Source: Magicicada septendecula
Taxonomy: Eukaryota > Arthropoda > Insecta > Hemiptera > Cicadidae
DNA length: 64,000 nucleotides
Assembly: GCA_034769895.1 (NCBI GenBank)
Contig: CM068372.1
Span: forward strand, 434,699,958 to 434,763,957
Direction of reading: 5' to 3'
The position numbers and the translations under genes are program-made. This document shows positions 12,046 to 22,719 of this stretch, one piece after another (position 1 is the stretch's first letter; each line of letters begins with the position of its first letter). The notes under the pieces are model-generated. The model ran no database searches. It saw only the letters and a list, made by a program, of their open reading frames with translations, and was not told the origin of the DNA.

Positions 12046-12413
12046 AAGCATGTCAGTAAATCAGTGCTTTTTCTATGCTAACAGTTTATCTCATATTTTA
12101 ACACGTCCCTGGTACAGATTGTTTCCAAGTTAAGGCTTTATAACTCGCACATGTTGTTAGTTGTTTCTTTTTTACCTTTGCACTAGTGTACTTATCCGTG
12201 GTTTCTCCTTACTTCACAACATTACATAACCATAGTGGCAACAACAGTGGAGAATGGCCCACGTGTTTACCATGAGTCAGCTGACAGGCAACTCGCTTAT
12301 TTTATCGTGTTGATAGCATTTCTATGCAGAACGTTGTTGTGACTGCCTTTGAATTTTTTTTTTTAATCGAGTTTACAGCATGTGTGCACACCGTCTCTTC
12401 CTTGCTTAAGGTC

Positions 12414-12566
12414 CAAATGTACCTTACACATTTATAAATACCTTATAAATAATAATTATATAATAATAATATAATATATATAATATTTATATAATAATAA
12501 TAATTATTATTATATAATAATTTATAAATACCGTATGTATAAGGTACCTTATAAATGTACCGTCAT
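12414..12566. repeat. AT-rich fold-back sequence (possible MITE)
   Basis: The outer arms contain AATGTACCTTA-type sequence on the left and TAAGGTACC/TTTATAAATGTACC on the right. The interior is nearly all A/T and largely self-complementary (TTATAAATA on both sides). It could form one long hairpin. No target duplication was identified. Confidence 0.5.
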
Positions 12567-12719
12567 GCTTGCTATGACTACATACATTTATACATTTATT
12601 GTATAATTTACATTAAATAAATTGACTCCTTAATTCTGCAACTGCCCTATAGAAGTCCCATTACAGCATGTAGATTCACAGTTGTTAACTCCATTCTTCT
12701 TCATAGCACTGTTCAGACT

Positions 12720-13157
12720 CAGACATCTGACCAAAATTTCTCTACCGTACCTAGAGAAATTTATTGAATATTTTTAATTTCTTTACCTCATTATGTATTT
12801 TCCTGTATTAGGAACATGTTTTCGGGGGAATCTTATTGTTCCCATCCTCAGCCTTCCTAATTTTGTATCTTGTGGAGTATTTGTGTTTTGGTTGGTTGTT
12901 ATGCTTTCCTGTTGGTTTTTGGTATTTTATACTGATATTATTGTGTGTGATTGTTGCGTATATATTAACATTTTTAGTATTTTCGATGTCGAGTGCTTTG
13001 AAAATTGTGTCTTGTTTTGTATTGATTTGTGCATTAGTTTGTTTAGTTTTGTGTTTGAATATTTATAAATAGGCTATCACATCTTGAGGCAAAGAAATTA
13101 TAAATATTAAATAAATTATATATGCATCAAGAAATAGACTGTAGCAAAAAGTGTTTG

Positions 13158-13159
<2 letters not shown>
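12720..13159. mobile_element. Penelope-like remnant PLE-2, two pieces in opposite orientation
   Basis: The minus strand from about 13068 down to 12793 encodes the same C-terminal tail as PLE-1: an INTKQDTIFKALDIENT-type block, then an HKYSTR block and a KTCS end. It is followed by a related 3' UTR. Immediately next to it, 13079-13159 on the plus strand is a second copy of the PLE 3' tail in the opposite direction, ending at (TG)n. This looks like two abutting partial copies, as Penelope-like elements often form. Confidence 0.7.

Positions 13160-13219
<60 letters not shown>
13160..13219. repeat. (TG)n microsatellite
   Basis: About 30 TG units, directly following the PLE 3' tail at 13079-13159. 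Confidence 0.95.
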
Positions 13220-13221
<2 letters not shown>

Positions 13222-13354
13222 AATTTAAACAGTTGCAGTAAATATTTAGTTTGTTAAAACAGCCGTAAATGGAGTATTTCATTGGGGAAAATAATAATTT
13301 ATTTTTTGTTTTAGGGTAGATATTTTATTTATATTTATGTTTATTTTGTTACAG

Positions 13355-13432
13355 CATTTTCAGGACATCACTACAATTATAAAAGATGTAATTGTTTTAG
13401 AAGATGTGGAAAAAGAAAAGAATACACAAGAG
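13355..13432 (+). CDS. Candidate host-gene exon (26 codons)
   Basis: A T-rich tract ending TTGTTACAG (acceptor) precedes 13355 and AGAG/GTAAAT (donor) follows 13432. Between them are 78 nt, exactly 26 codons, open in the frame starting at the first base (HFQDITTIIKDV at the start, EDVEKEKNTQE at the end). The sequence is less A/T-biased in third positions than the flanks. I do not recognise the protein. If real it is one internal exon of a gene with large introns, and no other exon of it was found in the window. A chance ORF with decoy splice sites remains possible. Confidence 0.4.
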
Positions 13433-15060
13433 GTAAATTTTTTTTTTTAATATACAATCAATCTTCCATCTACAAGTAGGTAAGATTCATGGTAGATCAG
13501 TCTTCCATTGAAGGCTGTCACTTTATTAACAAAATATTTTGAAGTTTAACATTTATAGTTGAAAATTAGATTCAGTCTTAACCTTTCCGGTGCTCTGGGT
13601 CAGTATACACACGAAATTTTTATGTCCGTATGGTGATCGATATGGTAAGTCACACGTCGTTTTAAATTGGTAAAGTGCTCAACGATTTAGTATGCCTATG
13701 GCGGTGACACATGGAACAAGCATTGTACATACAAGGTCAACGAATTGTCTGTAGTTATGAGTCAGCTGTTGAAACAAAGACAGTTCATTCAGTGTGTCTG
13801 GTGTCATGTAGAAGTTAAGATAATTCACAGATGAGTTTTTGTAAATGCTGCTATTAAATGATGTGTATATTTGTTGTTGTGGCGAGTTCCTTTTAGTTAC
13901 ATCTGCAATTGACAGTTGAGTGTTGGTCAGGTTGTGTAATCTTTGCTATTAGCGATAAATGTAATTGTTGTAGCGAGTTTATTTTTTATCTACATTTGCT
14001 AATTGACAGTTGAGTGTTTTGAGATTCTGTAATCTTTCCAGTAAATGACATGTATAATTGTTATTGCGGACCGTTTTGTAAACGGTAGAGTGTTCCGCGC
14101 GTATATACACACACTGCTGCTGAAAATATGGCGCACAGGCAAAGTATAACCACTCACACATGTTGGTAGGAAAAAGGTTAAAACATTGAGTCACCTGAGA
14201 TGTCTTGCATTGGTGCTGTCACCCAACAAGGTGAGTGCTAGTTGATCGGGGTTGGTGATTCAATTTCAGTTATTAGTTTATACAATAACATTGAATTTCC
14301 TATAGCAGTGAAACATTTGAATGTTGTCTTCTACACTTTTGTTCCTTGTGAGTAATGGGTAGGTTGATGATTGTTATCAACACTTAATATGAATACCTTG
14401 TGAATACATCAATAATTGAGTGAACGAATCAAATTTTGTTTTTACTCAACCTTTTTTTAGTATTTGTCTTTCTGTCTGTTGAGGTATGTCTCACGATTAC
14501 TTTTCAATGCATCAAATGATTTTTATAAACCTTCGCCTGTGTGTCTGTAACTCTACCCTACAGAACCCTGTTGTTTTTTACACTGACCCTGCAAAATGTA
14601 GGTGAGTGGCAAAAATGTAAGGGTGAAAATTTGGAAAAAATCACAAAAGTCCATTGGAATATTGAATTAAAGAGAACTTTATGTATTTAGCTTCATTTTT
14701 AAAAATCTTAAAATTTTGGGATGCCAGGGGCCAAAAGTAAGGAAAAATTCTGATAAAATTGCAAAAATTCAAAGGGATTGTTGGGCATATGGCATGTGGG
14801 ATATCAAAAGGGAATATTAACTAAAATCTGAATGTAGTTGTGAGCTTTAGTAATTTCAATATTTTGGAATACAAATTTGTAACACCACTCTAGAATGGAA
14901 TCAGAAATTATTAAAATCTGGCCATGGTCAGACTGAAGAATATTTTAACACAAATTAGATGTTTAGAATTTTTAGCCTGTATTGTGTGCTTACTATACAG
15001 TTGTTACATTTCTGAACAAAAAATATGGAATTTTTAATTAAGAAAGTTGTGTTAGTGGTT
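13433..15060. other. Unassigned sequence
   Basis: There are no recognised domains. If the exon at 13355-13432 is real, this would be intron. ORFs here are short and without similarity that I can name. Confidence 0.3.
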
Positions 15061-15064
15061 ATAA

Positions 15065-15215
15065 TCACTATTGTCAGTCCATTGTTAAGGAGCAGGAAAT
15101 GGACAGTAGTCGGTACAACTAATTGGAGGAATGAAGCGCCTAGAAAATACACAAGTTATGGACTTCACAAAATCAGTGGGAGCTCAGTATATTATCTGAA
15201 ATGAAGACAGATAAA
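15065..15215 (+). repeat. Left arm of ~145-bp inverted repeat around PLE-3
   Basis: This segment matches the reverse complement of 16790-16935 at roughly 85% by eye, including the block CAGTGGGAGCTCAGTATATT. The arms enclose the Penelope-like remnant PLE-3. Confidence 0.75.
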
Positions 15216-15579
15216 CCTGTTTGAAATGATTTGCTGTAAAATCTTTACATGTAGTGGCACTTCTCCTGTGTGTATAGTTTGCTACACTCACCAAAATGAG
15301 CTATCACACGACTAAAACCATAATGGCTGCCAGACAGTCAACTCTATGTGGGCCATTCTTTATATACAAAACAATCATAAAACCTGTTTAGACATGTGAG
15401 AGACAACTATGGGACATGCAACAACACTAATATGCTTCCTGAGCTGCAGAACTTGCTCACTATTTTGAACAAAGTACATTTATTACTGAATGAACTTTTA
15501 TGTTACATCATTTCCTATTAGCAGAAAATCCCAATTACCCTATTTTTTCAAATAGAATTAACACTGTTGCATAGAAAAA

Positions 15580-15632
15580 TTATTCCGATTAGAGCTTTCA
15601 AGCTTCAAAGCTCATCGTCAGATCGGAAATAA
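15580..15632 (-). ncRNA. Hammerhead-ribozyme-like fold downstream of PLE-3
   Basis: On the minus strand the order is: stem I strand, CTGACGA (matches the conserved CUGANGA core; plus coordinates 15615-15621), a short hairpin GAGCT...AGCTT (stem II), GAAA (15596-15599), a few bases, then the closing stem I strand. ATCGGAAATAA pairs with TTATTCCGAT. Penelope-like elements are known to carry hammerhead motifs in their terminal repeats, and this one lies on the same strand as PLE-3, about 400 bp past its coding remnant. Stem III is minimal or degenerate, so activity is uncertain. Confidence 0.45.
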
Positions 15633-15999
15633 CAATAATAGGACTAGACAACTTCTTTATACCCCCACTTGCCCTACCACTAGCATACACATTTTCGTAA
15701 ATAAGCTATAAGTTAAGTGTCCTTTCTGGCTATTATTAACTAGTGAGTTCAGTCAACCATGTCGGTACTTTTACATTTCTTTCTAGTACTAGTGATAAAC
15801 AATACTTTCACTGTGAACACTTAAGTTTCTTATTTGCCTCGAACGTTTCGGTGTGGTGTACACCTTTCTAGTACATTCTGTGTGTTGTGTGTGTGTTATT
15901 TGTGTAGATTGTTTTCAATCTAACATTTTAAAACCTTTCTCATTCACTCTTTTAACTGCAAGTTCCTTTTCAGCACAGTTTCAGAATCAAATTTGCTAA

Positions 16000-16830
16000 A
16001 CACCCTTTTAATCCCTTCCTATCACTGCGTATGGGAGCGGTCACTCACCCTTATTTCAAAAACATCTCATATATGCAATTTAATTTCTTTCTTAATGTTT
16101 TCTATCTGCCCACTACCTTTTACTTCATGATTATATTATAAAATATTCCTTCATTTTTAAATTTAGTTTTAGTATTCATTATATTTTCTAACCCTTTCTC
16201 TCTTTCTTTCAATATTTCTGACTCCTCTCTAAGCCTTCTTTTAACTGTGTTACTCACTACCTAATTTTGATAGTCTTCTAAAGGATTAACAAACTTATGG
16301 TTCTCTTCTATGAAATGTATTGCATATAACGAATTTGTTGTTCTATTACCTTCTCCACGTTTGTGGTTAGATAACCTGCATTCGAATTTCCATCCTGTCT
16401 CACCTAGGTACACTTTGTTGCATTATTTGCATTTTAATTTATGAACTCCGCTTCTCTGTAAGATTGGAATTTTTTTCTATGTTTAGTTCTTATCTTATTA
16501 AATACTGTTTCATGTTTTTTAATTGCTATATCTACTCTTATTTTTTAAAACATTGTATAATTTTTCTGTTATGTGATCCTATGTATGTCAGTGACCATGC
16601 ATAATTCTTTTGTTTTGGTTCATTTTTAGCTTTTTGCATGTTAATACTTTCCATAACTTTATCCACTATGTTGGTGTTACAGTTATTGTTCTTTACAATT
16701 CCCTTATCTTTTTTGTCTCCCTATTTTTTGTTTCTGTCTCTTTTAAGTACCTGTTATCTCTATAACAAAATGAATTGATTGCCGCCATTTTATTTGTCGT
16801 ACTTCATTTCAGATAATATACTGAGCTCCC
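16000..16830 (-). pseudogene. Penelope-like element PLE-3, GIY-YIG endonuclease remnant
   Basis: Read on the minus strand, this holds the PLE linker (a YIGSHNRKI-type block near 16580, then an AIKKHET-type block) and a GIY-YIG nuclease. The nuclease shows GVHKLKC, a CNKVYLGETG block, a CRLSNH block and an IHFIEENHKF block (about 16450-16270). It differs from PLE-1 and belongs to another subgroup. Several stops and frame changes are present. The upstream RT core is missing or replaced by the flanking inverted repeat. Confidence 0.75.
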
Positions 16831-16935
16831 ACTGTTTTTGTAAAGTGTATAACTTGTGTATTGTCTAGGTATTTCATTCCTACAACTAGTTGTACTGACT
16901 ACTGCCCATTTCCCTACTGCTTAACAATGGACCGA
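16790..16935 (-). repeat. Right arm of inverted repeat around PLE-3
   Basis: Reverse complement of 15065-15215; see that entry. The arms could be oppositely oriented copies of a PLE terminal region. Confidence 0.75.
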
Positions 16936-17034
16936 CAATCTCTTTGTAGATGCCCAAGTTCCCCATATCTAAAAAGCTTTGGTCTTGCATACTTTGAACT
17001 TTTAAGACTGTCTCTTATTCTACCTCTTAATCAT

Positions 17035-17470
17035 TTGTGTCATCACAATCTGTTAGTGTGCACACTTTATGATTCACCCAACCAGACACTGGCTCGGCGG
17101 CCTCAAACTGTGGAGCATAGACAAGGGCGTCCACTCTATTCTGGTGTATCGTAACCGTTGTTGTAGTTCACTATCTCTGACACCATCAGTAAATATCTGT
17201 ATCACCGATGTCATTCAAAAATTCTCTGGTGCTCTATGATAGGCCAGTCTAACTAGCAAGTCAATACTTGCTTCAAACTTTTCTGCATAAGAGTTCTCGC
17301 TGTTAGGTGACACTTTCCGTAGTAGCTCTAAGGCAGATTCTTGAAAGCAAGAATAAGTGAAATTAATAATATGTGCTTGCGACTTCAAATTGCCGAAGAT
17401 ATGTTGTCCAGTAGTGCTTCCATCAAATGTTGAGCCCTTGATATGAACTGGCATGACTGCAGTCAAAGTA
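17035..17470 (-). pseudogene. LTR-retrotransposon gag (capsid) remnant
   Basis: Minus-strand translation from about 17470 gives a gag-capsid-like pattern: FDGSTTG, then the ESALELLRKVSP block, the YAEKFEASIDLL block, RLAYHRAPENF, a stop near 17215, and then a QIFTDGVRDSELQQRLR block. This order is typical of Ty3/Gypsy-class gag capsids. No zinc knuckle, pol or LTR was found next to it. Confidence 0.6.
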
Positions 17471-18002
17471 ACTCTCTCTGTTATCTAATTTTCTGTATTT
17501 TTTTGGACTTTATCTTTTTTGGTACAATCTGTTGAGCAATTTGATTTGAAACACAGGGTTGATTTTTCATTGACTGTTCAACTTCTGTTATTTTATATTT
17601 GCAGTTCACTTCTCTACTACAGATAATCTTACCTCTTGCCCAGCGAGATCACCATATAATTCACCCACACCTCCACATAGTAGAATCCAACTCTGCAGCA
17701 GTATGCTCTTGCAAATGCCTTTGTTCCTATATCAGTACTTTTATGTGTTCTGTTTCTTGCTTACGTTCTTCTTTTTGTCATTATATCTAAGCAGGGATTT
17801 TTTTTTATGATTCCTCTGCTAGTCATTATTTCTCATCCTGTCATTTCTCTGCTTTTTCTGCCTCATGGTGTCATAATTTCTCTGCTTCTTCTGCCTTCTA
17901 TGATTATTGTTCCATTTGCAATAGCAAATGCACTAGTAAAATTGTAAACATTTCTTGGTACTGTTGCCCTAGTAATTGGTTATGATAAAAAGTTTTGATA
18001 AA

Positions 18003-18115
<113 letters not shown>

Positions 18116-18537
18116 GGACTCATTAACTTCAGATATTGCTAATTCAGTACACAGTATAGTTTTAAAAATGTCCGTTTTGGAGTACAGTATAGTTTTAGAG
18201 GCCATATAAGGGATGATAAAAACAACTAGATGAGGACGACAAACAACTAGAAGAGCGTGACTGAAAACAAGGGGAATTCATAAGAAGACAAATGGAGGGT
18301 TGTGGAAAAAACTTTAACAACTGAAAATAAAATTCTTGTAGACACATTTCAAATATAAATGAACTCGAGTCAAATGAAACTGGATGAAAATTATATAACA
18401 CATGAACAAAAGTTAAAGGAACATGAAAATAAACTCACAGAAATTGACAAGGCTCCATGAACACGAACACAAAACTCACAATTACAAAAACAAATCGGCA
18501 ATTTGGGGTTGGGTGGTACTATACAGTGAAATCAAAT

Positions 18538-18539
<2 letters not shown>

Positions 18540-18571
<32 letters not shown>
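18540..18571. repeat. (AT)n microsatellite
   Basis: About 15 AT units, at the left edge of the 268-bp non-LTR insertion. Confidence 0.9.
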
Positions 18572-18573
<2 letters not shown>

Positions 18574-18859
18574 ATAACATACCGGACACTACCACAATAA
18601 TAAAACAAGGCAGAATAAAGAAACAGGTCAGGTACAAAGAATGACAGGAAAAGTATTCATTGGAGGACCAGGGGAAAGAAGAGCAAGAGGGAGGCCAAGA
18701 AGAATATGGGTGGATGATGTAGATGAAGATTTAAGATGACTGGGAGTCATAAGGTGCAAAGAGTCGCACAGGATAGAGACGAGTGTAGATAATGTCATTC
18801 TGGAGGCCATAGTTCTTCATGAGGTGTAGCACCGTGGAGTAAGTAAGTATACCATAACA
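18568..18859 (+). mobile_element. Short 5'-truncated non-LTR insertion with 12-bp target duplication
   Basis: TATACCATAACA occurs at 18568-18579 and 18848-18859. The insert between (18580-18847) encodes the extreme C-terminus of a non-LTR RT: the GERRARGRPRRIWVDDV block near 18670-18715, then a LRxLGV block. It ends with the GTAAGTAAG-type short tandem tail instead of poly(A). One stop interrupts the frame. Confidence 0.85.
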
Positions 18860-19291
18860 GAAGAATAGACTCAACATCTAAAGTTCTATGGAGATGAAAA
18901 TGATAACCTAACAGAGTTCCTGAGGCAATGTGAAAGGACGATAGACACTATTGTAAATGAGTTGACTGGCCAGGACAAAATAAACTTCATTACAAAATAT
19001 TTTTAAGTGTCAGTGGCACCATGGTATACAATTATCTGAGACCAGGTCACAGCATACGAGGACTTCCTCCAAGATGTTGAGACCTGATACTAGAGTCTGC
19101 ATGTCCAACTCAAGGTACGTAATCACTTTCAGTTCAGTAAGTACGTATATGGGCAACAAGTGGAAGAACAATATGTAATACAACAGATGGGAAAGTGAAA
19201 CATCAGCATCCACAACTTAATGTAGCTGAACTTATGCACAAATTGGCCTATCTTCTCTACCAGAACATCAGATTTGTGATGAGAAGAGGTA

Positions 19292-20208
19292 TACGAGGGG
19301 GTACCCAAAAATAACAGGAATTTTTTTTTAAAGCTATGTATTTAATTTTTTTTTACAAAACAACCTTATCACCTTCAAAGTACTCTCCATTACACTTAAT
19401 ACATTTGTCCAATCTGCGATCCCATTCCTGGAAACATTTTTCAAACTCATCTGTTGTGATGGCCGACAGCTCCTGCCTCGTTTTTTTCTTTACCGCTTCC
19501 ACATCGTCAAAATGTCCTTTCATGTCCCTCTTCATTCGCGGAAACAAGAAGAAATCGCACGGAGCGAGGTCAGGTGAGTAAGGGGCGTGGGGCAAGGGAG
19601 TCATGTTGTTTTTTGCTAAAAACTGGTGCACTGAAATGGACCCGAGGCACAAATTTTGCAGTGACCCTTCTCATCCCCAAATCTTCTGACAAAATTCGCT
19701 GAACCGAGCTCCAAGTTATTCCAGATAACTTACTAATCTCTTCAATGGTCCGTCGTTGGTCTTCAAGCACGATTGCATGAACTTTTTCAACATTTTCGTC
19801 AATTCTGGAAGTTGATGGACGTCCAGAACGAGGTTTGTCATCAGTTGACATTTCACCTTCTTTGAAACGAGAAAACCATTGGTACACTTGAGTTTTTCCC
19901 ATAGCACCTATCCTTGTAAGCTGTTTTCAACATCACAACAGTTTCTGCGGCGTTTTTCCCAAGCAGGAAGCAAAATTTCATAGCAGCGCGCTGTTCACTT
20001 AAATCCGCCATGACAAAAAACGAGGAGCAAGCAAAACTGCTTTTACAAAACGAATTACTGTGACCGGCAACAACCTTCCCAGGCGACAACAATGACGGCA
20101 CTGAACTCGGAATGAGTTGCGCTTCGCTCGCCTAGCGGGAGAAATGCATACTACGTAAGCTCTGCCAATCGCAGCGCTATTCCGGTTATTTTTGGGTACC
20201 CCCTCGTA
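19292..20208 (-). mobile_element. Mariner element, internally deleted, TA target duplication
   Basis: The terminal inverted repeats start CGAGGGGGTACCC and continue for 28 bp with one mismatch (19294-19321 and 20179-20206). TA flanks both ends (19292-19293, 20207-20208). The length is 913 bp against about 1.3 kb for complete mariners. The transposase is on the minus strand. It sits inside the gag remnant of 18210-20480. Confidence 0.95.
19353..20011 (-). pseudogene. Mariner transposase, frameshifted and lacking the central catalytic block
   Basis: It starts at the ATG at 20011 (MADLSEQRAAMKFCF). A frameshift near 19905-19920 separates this from the helix-turn-helix DNA-binding part (MGKTQVYQWFSRFKEGEM; GITWSSVQRIL). 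After KFVPR the frame jumps to the C-terminal block with QFLAKNNMTPLPHAPYSPDLAPCDFFLFP. The section that normally carries the first two catalytic Asp residues is deleted; the third (in SPDLAPCD) remains. It cannot catalyse transposition, but its ends could be moved in trans. Confidence 0.93.
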
Positions 20209-21109
20209 ATTCGATTGGAAGATCTGGCATTTGTCTCAGTGGGAAGACCTCATGAACAAGGGTCAAAGTCTAGGTCCCAGTAGGATAATGAAGCAAATAC
20301 TCCACCTAAATACACACAAGAATACTGAACATAAACCAAGGTGGTAGAATAAAAAAATTAATAAATCAGGAAAACCTTCTGTATCCACGATGAAGGGAAA
20401 CACTGTGGAACTGTTCGTAAGATGATCACCCTCAAAATGTTAAGTACAGTGGAATGGTGTGTAAGGATGTGTAGCCATGTTTGTAGTATGCACGTGTGAG
20501 GGTACAAAATTATTTTATTGAATATGAAAAGCATGTTAATTTAAATAATTTTTGTGATATGTAAATTTTTGAGATGGGACATATCAGAATGTTCAAAATA
20601 AAAATGTTCGATCTAATTAATGACGGTAATTATTTTAAAAATTAGTAACTAAATGTATGGTTTATAAGTAAAAAGGGTTTATGGCCATAAATTCGATTGT
20701 AAAAATATTCAGGTTTTTTGAACAAGAATTGTTCTGTTCAGAAGCCTTCTTCGACAAGAACTTTTATTATCTGTAGAAAATCATGAGTAGGGGTTACCTA
20801 AGAACCTATGTGATTTGCGAATTCAGTTGAAAATTACTTTTAACGGATAGATCAGTCTCTCTTTGGAATCGATAACATGTAATTGCCACTTGGTACATGA
20901 TAATTGACTTCCCAATCACCACAGACACAAGTTAGAAAATTGCTAGAGTTGCTGCGGGAAATATAGTAGTGCTATTCTGTGAAAGTGCAAGATATCCAGT
21001 TAGGTATATAGACACTTTAAGCTGACTAGAAAAAGGGTGTTAGCATAACACACCATTTTAGTAATCAGTATTAGTTTGCCGTGAAAGTGTGTAACCAGGG
21101 ACAACCCAT

Positions 21110-22150
21110 CATCTGAAGCATCTTAGCCTAGTGAGACTATCGAAAAAAAGAGCAAAAAAGGCAAATTTCCAGAAACAGCCACTTATGGGCTGATTTTTTT
21201 TTAAACGATATGTTTAGTTAGTGTTTACCTAAAAGTTTATCCAAGTTCCAGACTTCGGACCGCCCATTTTCCCCGATTTTCCCTGACTTTTCACTTCCGG
21301 CAAACAGCAGAGTGCAAGTCACTGAAGTTTTCGTCGATTTTTCTGATGCTAAAAATCCAAATCACCAAATCAGAAAAATAAAAATACCAGCGTGTTCCCC
21401 AGAAAATTTCCTATTGATCTGTTTTAGTCGTGCATTTTTTTAAAGGCAACATAACCTACAAAAAAAAATTGAAACTTGCAAAAATGTGCATTTTCAGATT
21501 TCCGTTAATAATGAGTGAAATGATGATTTTTCTTCATAAAACAATTATAGAGTATAGTATTCCAATAGACGAATTTCCATATTAATTTTTATCCCGAAAT
21601 ATTTTGTCATTAAGCCACAATAAATTGTTCAATTTGAAAACGGACATTTTTCAAAATTTGGTCCAGTCAAATACCCTGACATCACAGGACAAAGTTTTTT
21701 TTTTTAAAATACTCGTATTTTCATGCTCTATCAGCTAGTGAAATAAGTTTGTTCTTTCATAGCTTTTGAAACAATAATTTTTAACTTTTTTATTGTGCGC
21801 GCATGTGCGCTTTTAAACAGCGAATGGCTGCGCGGCTGAGTCGAGTATAGATATGCGCCGCCAAGTGGCAGCACACTACGTACTGCACATTTGCACACTA
21901 ATTGTAATATAGTGTTGTGATGAAGCGTTTTTGTTAATTGTGATATTTATATATTTTTTAAACTACCTACAGGAGCGTAATTCAGAACTTGCACTTCTTC
22001 TTCCACATCTATTTAGACTTCTACTTATATTTCCACAACTTTAAAATTTTGTGGAGAAAGTGTTTTTCTTTTCATTTTTAATATAATCTGTTTTGGTTAT
22101 TTTTTGAACAAAACTACATAGAAACAAAAGAAATTTGCAATATTTCTGAA
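21110..22150 (+). repeat. Interspersed repeat X, copy 1
   Basis: About 1 kb, related throughout to the reverse complement of a second copy. That copy was split by BEL-1 and now lies at 51981-52790 plus 29824-30068. The right part (21965-22150) begins CTACAGGAGCGTAATTCAG and contains repeated TTCTACTT/CTTCCACATCTA motifs. No coding potential is seen in the first 800 bp. It ends against the PIN/FEN1-like ORF at 22160. Confidence 0.8.
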
Positions 22151-22159
22151 ATCGGACGG

Positions 22160-22455
22160 GTAAAACGCAGACAAACGCAGAATTATGATGTTATAATTGT
22201 CGGTGAAGATATTGACTTATTGGTCCTTTTAGCACACTATGCAGCAAATGTTCAAGAAAATATCTACTTTTTCAAGAGAAAAATTGGAAGATCGCAAGAT
22301 GAGGTATATAGTCAAAAAAGTTTCAAATTTCCAGAACTGAAAGAAATAATTGTGTTTATTCATGCTTTTGGGGGCTGCAATACCACAACTGCCTTTGCTA
22401 GATTAGGTAAACAAACTATTTGTGAAATTATTTTAAAATACCTGGGCACAGGCCC
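22160..22455 (+). pseudogene. PIN/FEN1-like domain fragment of mobile-element type
   Basis: The fragment shows VIIVGEDIDLLVLLAHYA (acidic residues of a PIN/XPG-I-like fold), then ENIYFFKRK, VYSQKSF and IVFIHAFGGCNTTTAF. This is the pattern of a large family of poorly described arthropod repeat proteins with a usual GCDTTS motif, here changed to GCNTTT. Similarity ends near 22450, after which the sequence is a C-rich linker. It is probably a truncated exon or element fragment next to repeat X. The function is not established. Confidence 0.5.
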
Positions 22456-22719
22456 GTATTTAGGTATTGTGCGCCCCTGTGCTCTAAGTAATATGCCGCC
22501 CCCACGCACCACGCCCCCACCCACACAAACTTACGACTCAAACAAGGAAACAAGCCGTGATTTTACAGACATACCAGCTCAAGTTGAGTACATTATAATA
22601 GGTAAACATAAACATATGATGGCAGTCTGTTGTAGCGTTGTAGGTATTACAAGTTACAACGTAATTTTAAATGGTGTAATTCTCTCGACATTGACATATA
22701 ATTCATGTAGGATGTAGTC

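Larger units (their letters stand above)
18210..20480 (+). mobile_element. Gag remnant of an LTR-type element, split by two insertions
   Basis: Three plus-strand pieces look like one decayed gag. The first is a coiled-coil-like N-part (18210-18500, EQKLKEHENKLTEIDK). The second is a capsid part (18870-19290: KFYGDENDNLTEFLRQCE, then a WY block and NHFQFSKYVYG). The third is a tail (20209-about 20480). A 268-bp non-LTR copy (18580-18847) and a mariner (19294-20206) interrupt it, both with target duplications. Stops are frequent. Confidence 0.55.

Noticed and set aside
12793..13072. Hydrophobic plus-strand ORFs suggesting membrane proteins
   Set aside because: They are the antisense of the Penelope-like C-terminal coding tail; T-rich antisense gives Phe/Leu/Val runs.
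16861..17154. Plus-strand 97-codon ORF
   Set aside because: It spans the PLE-3 inverted arm and the antisense of a gag remnant; it is a shadow frame.
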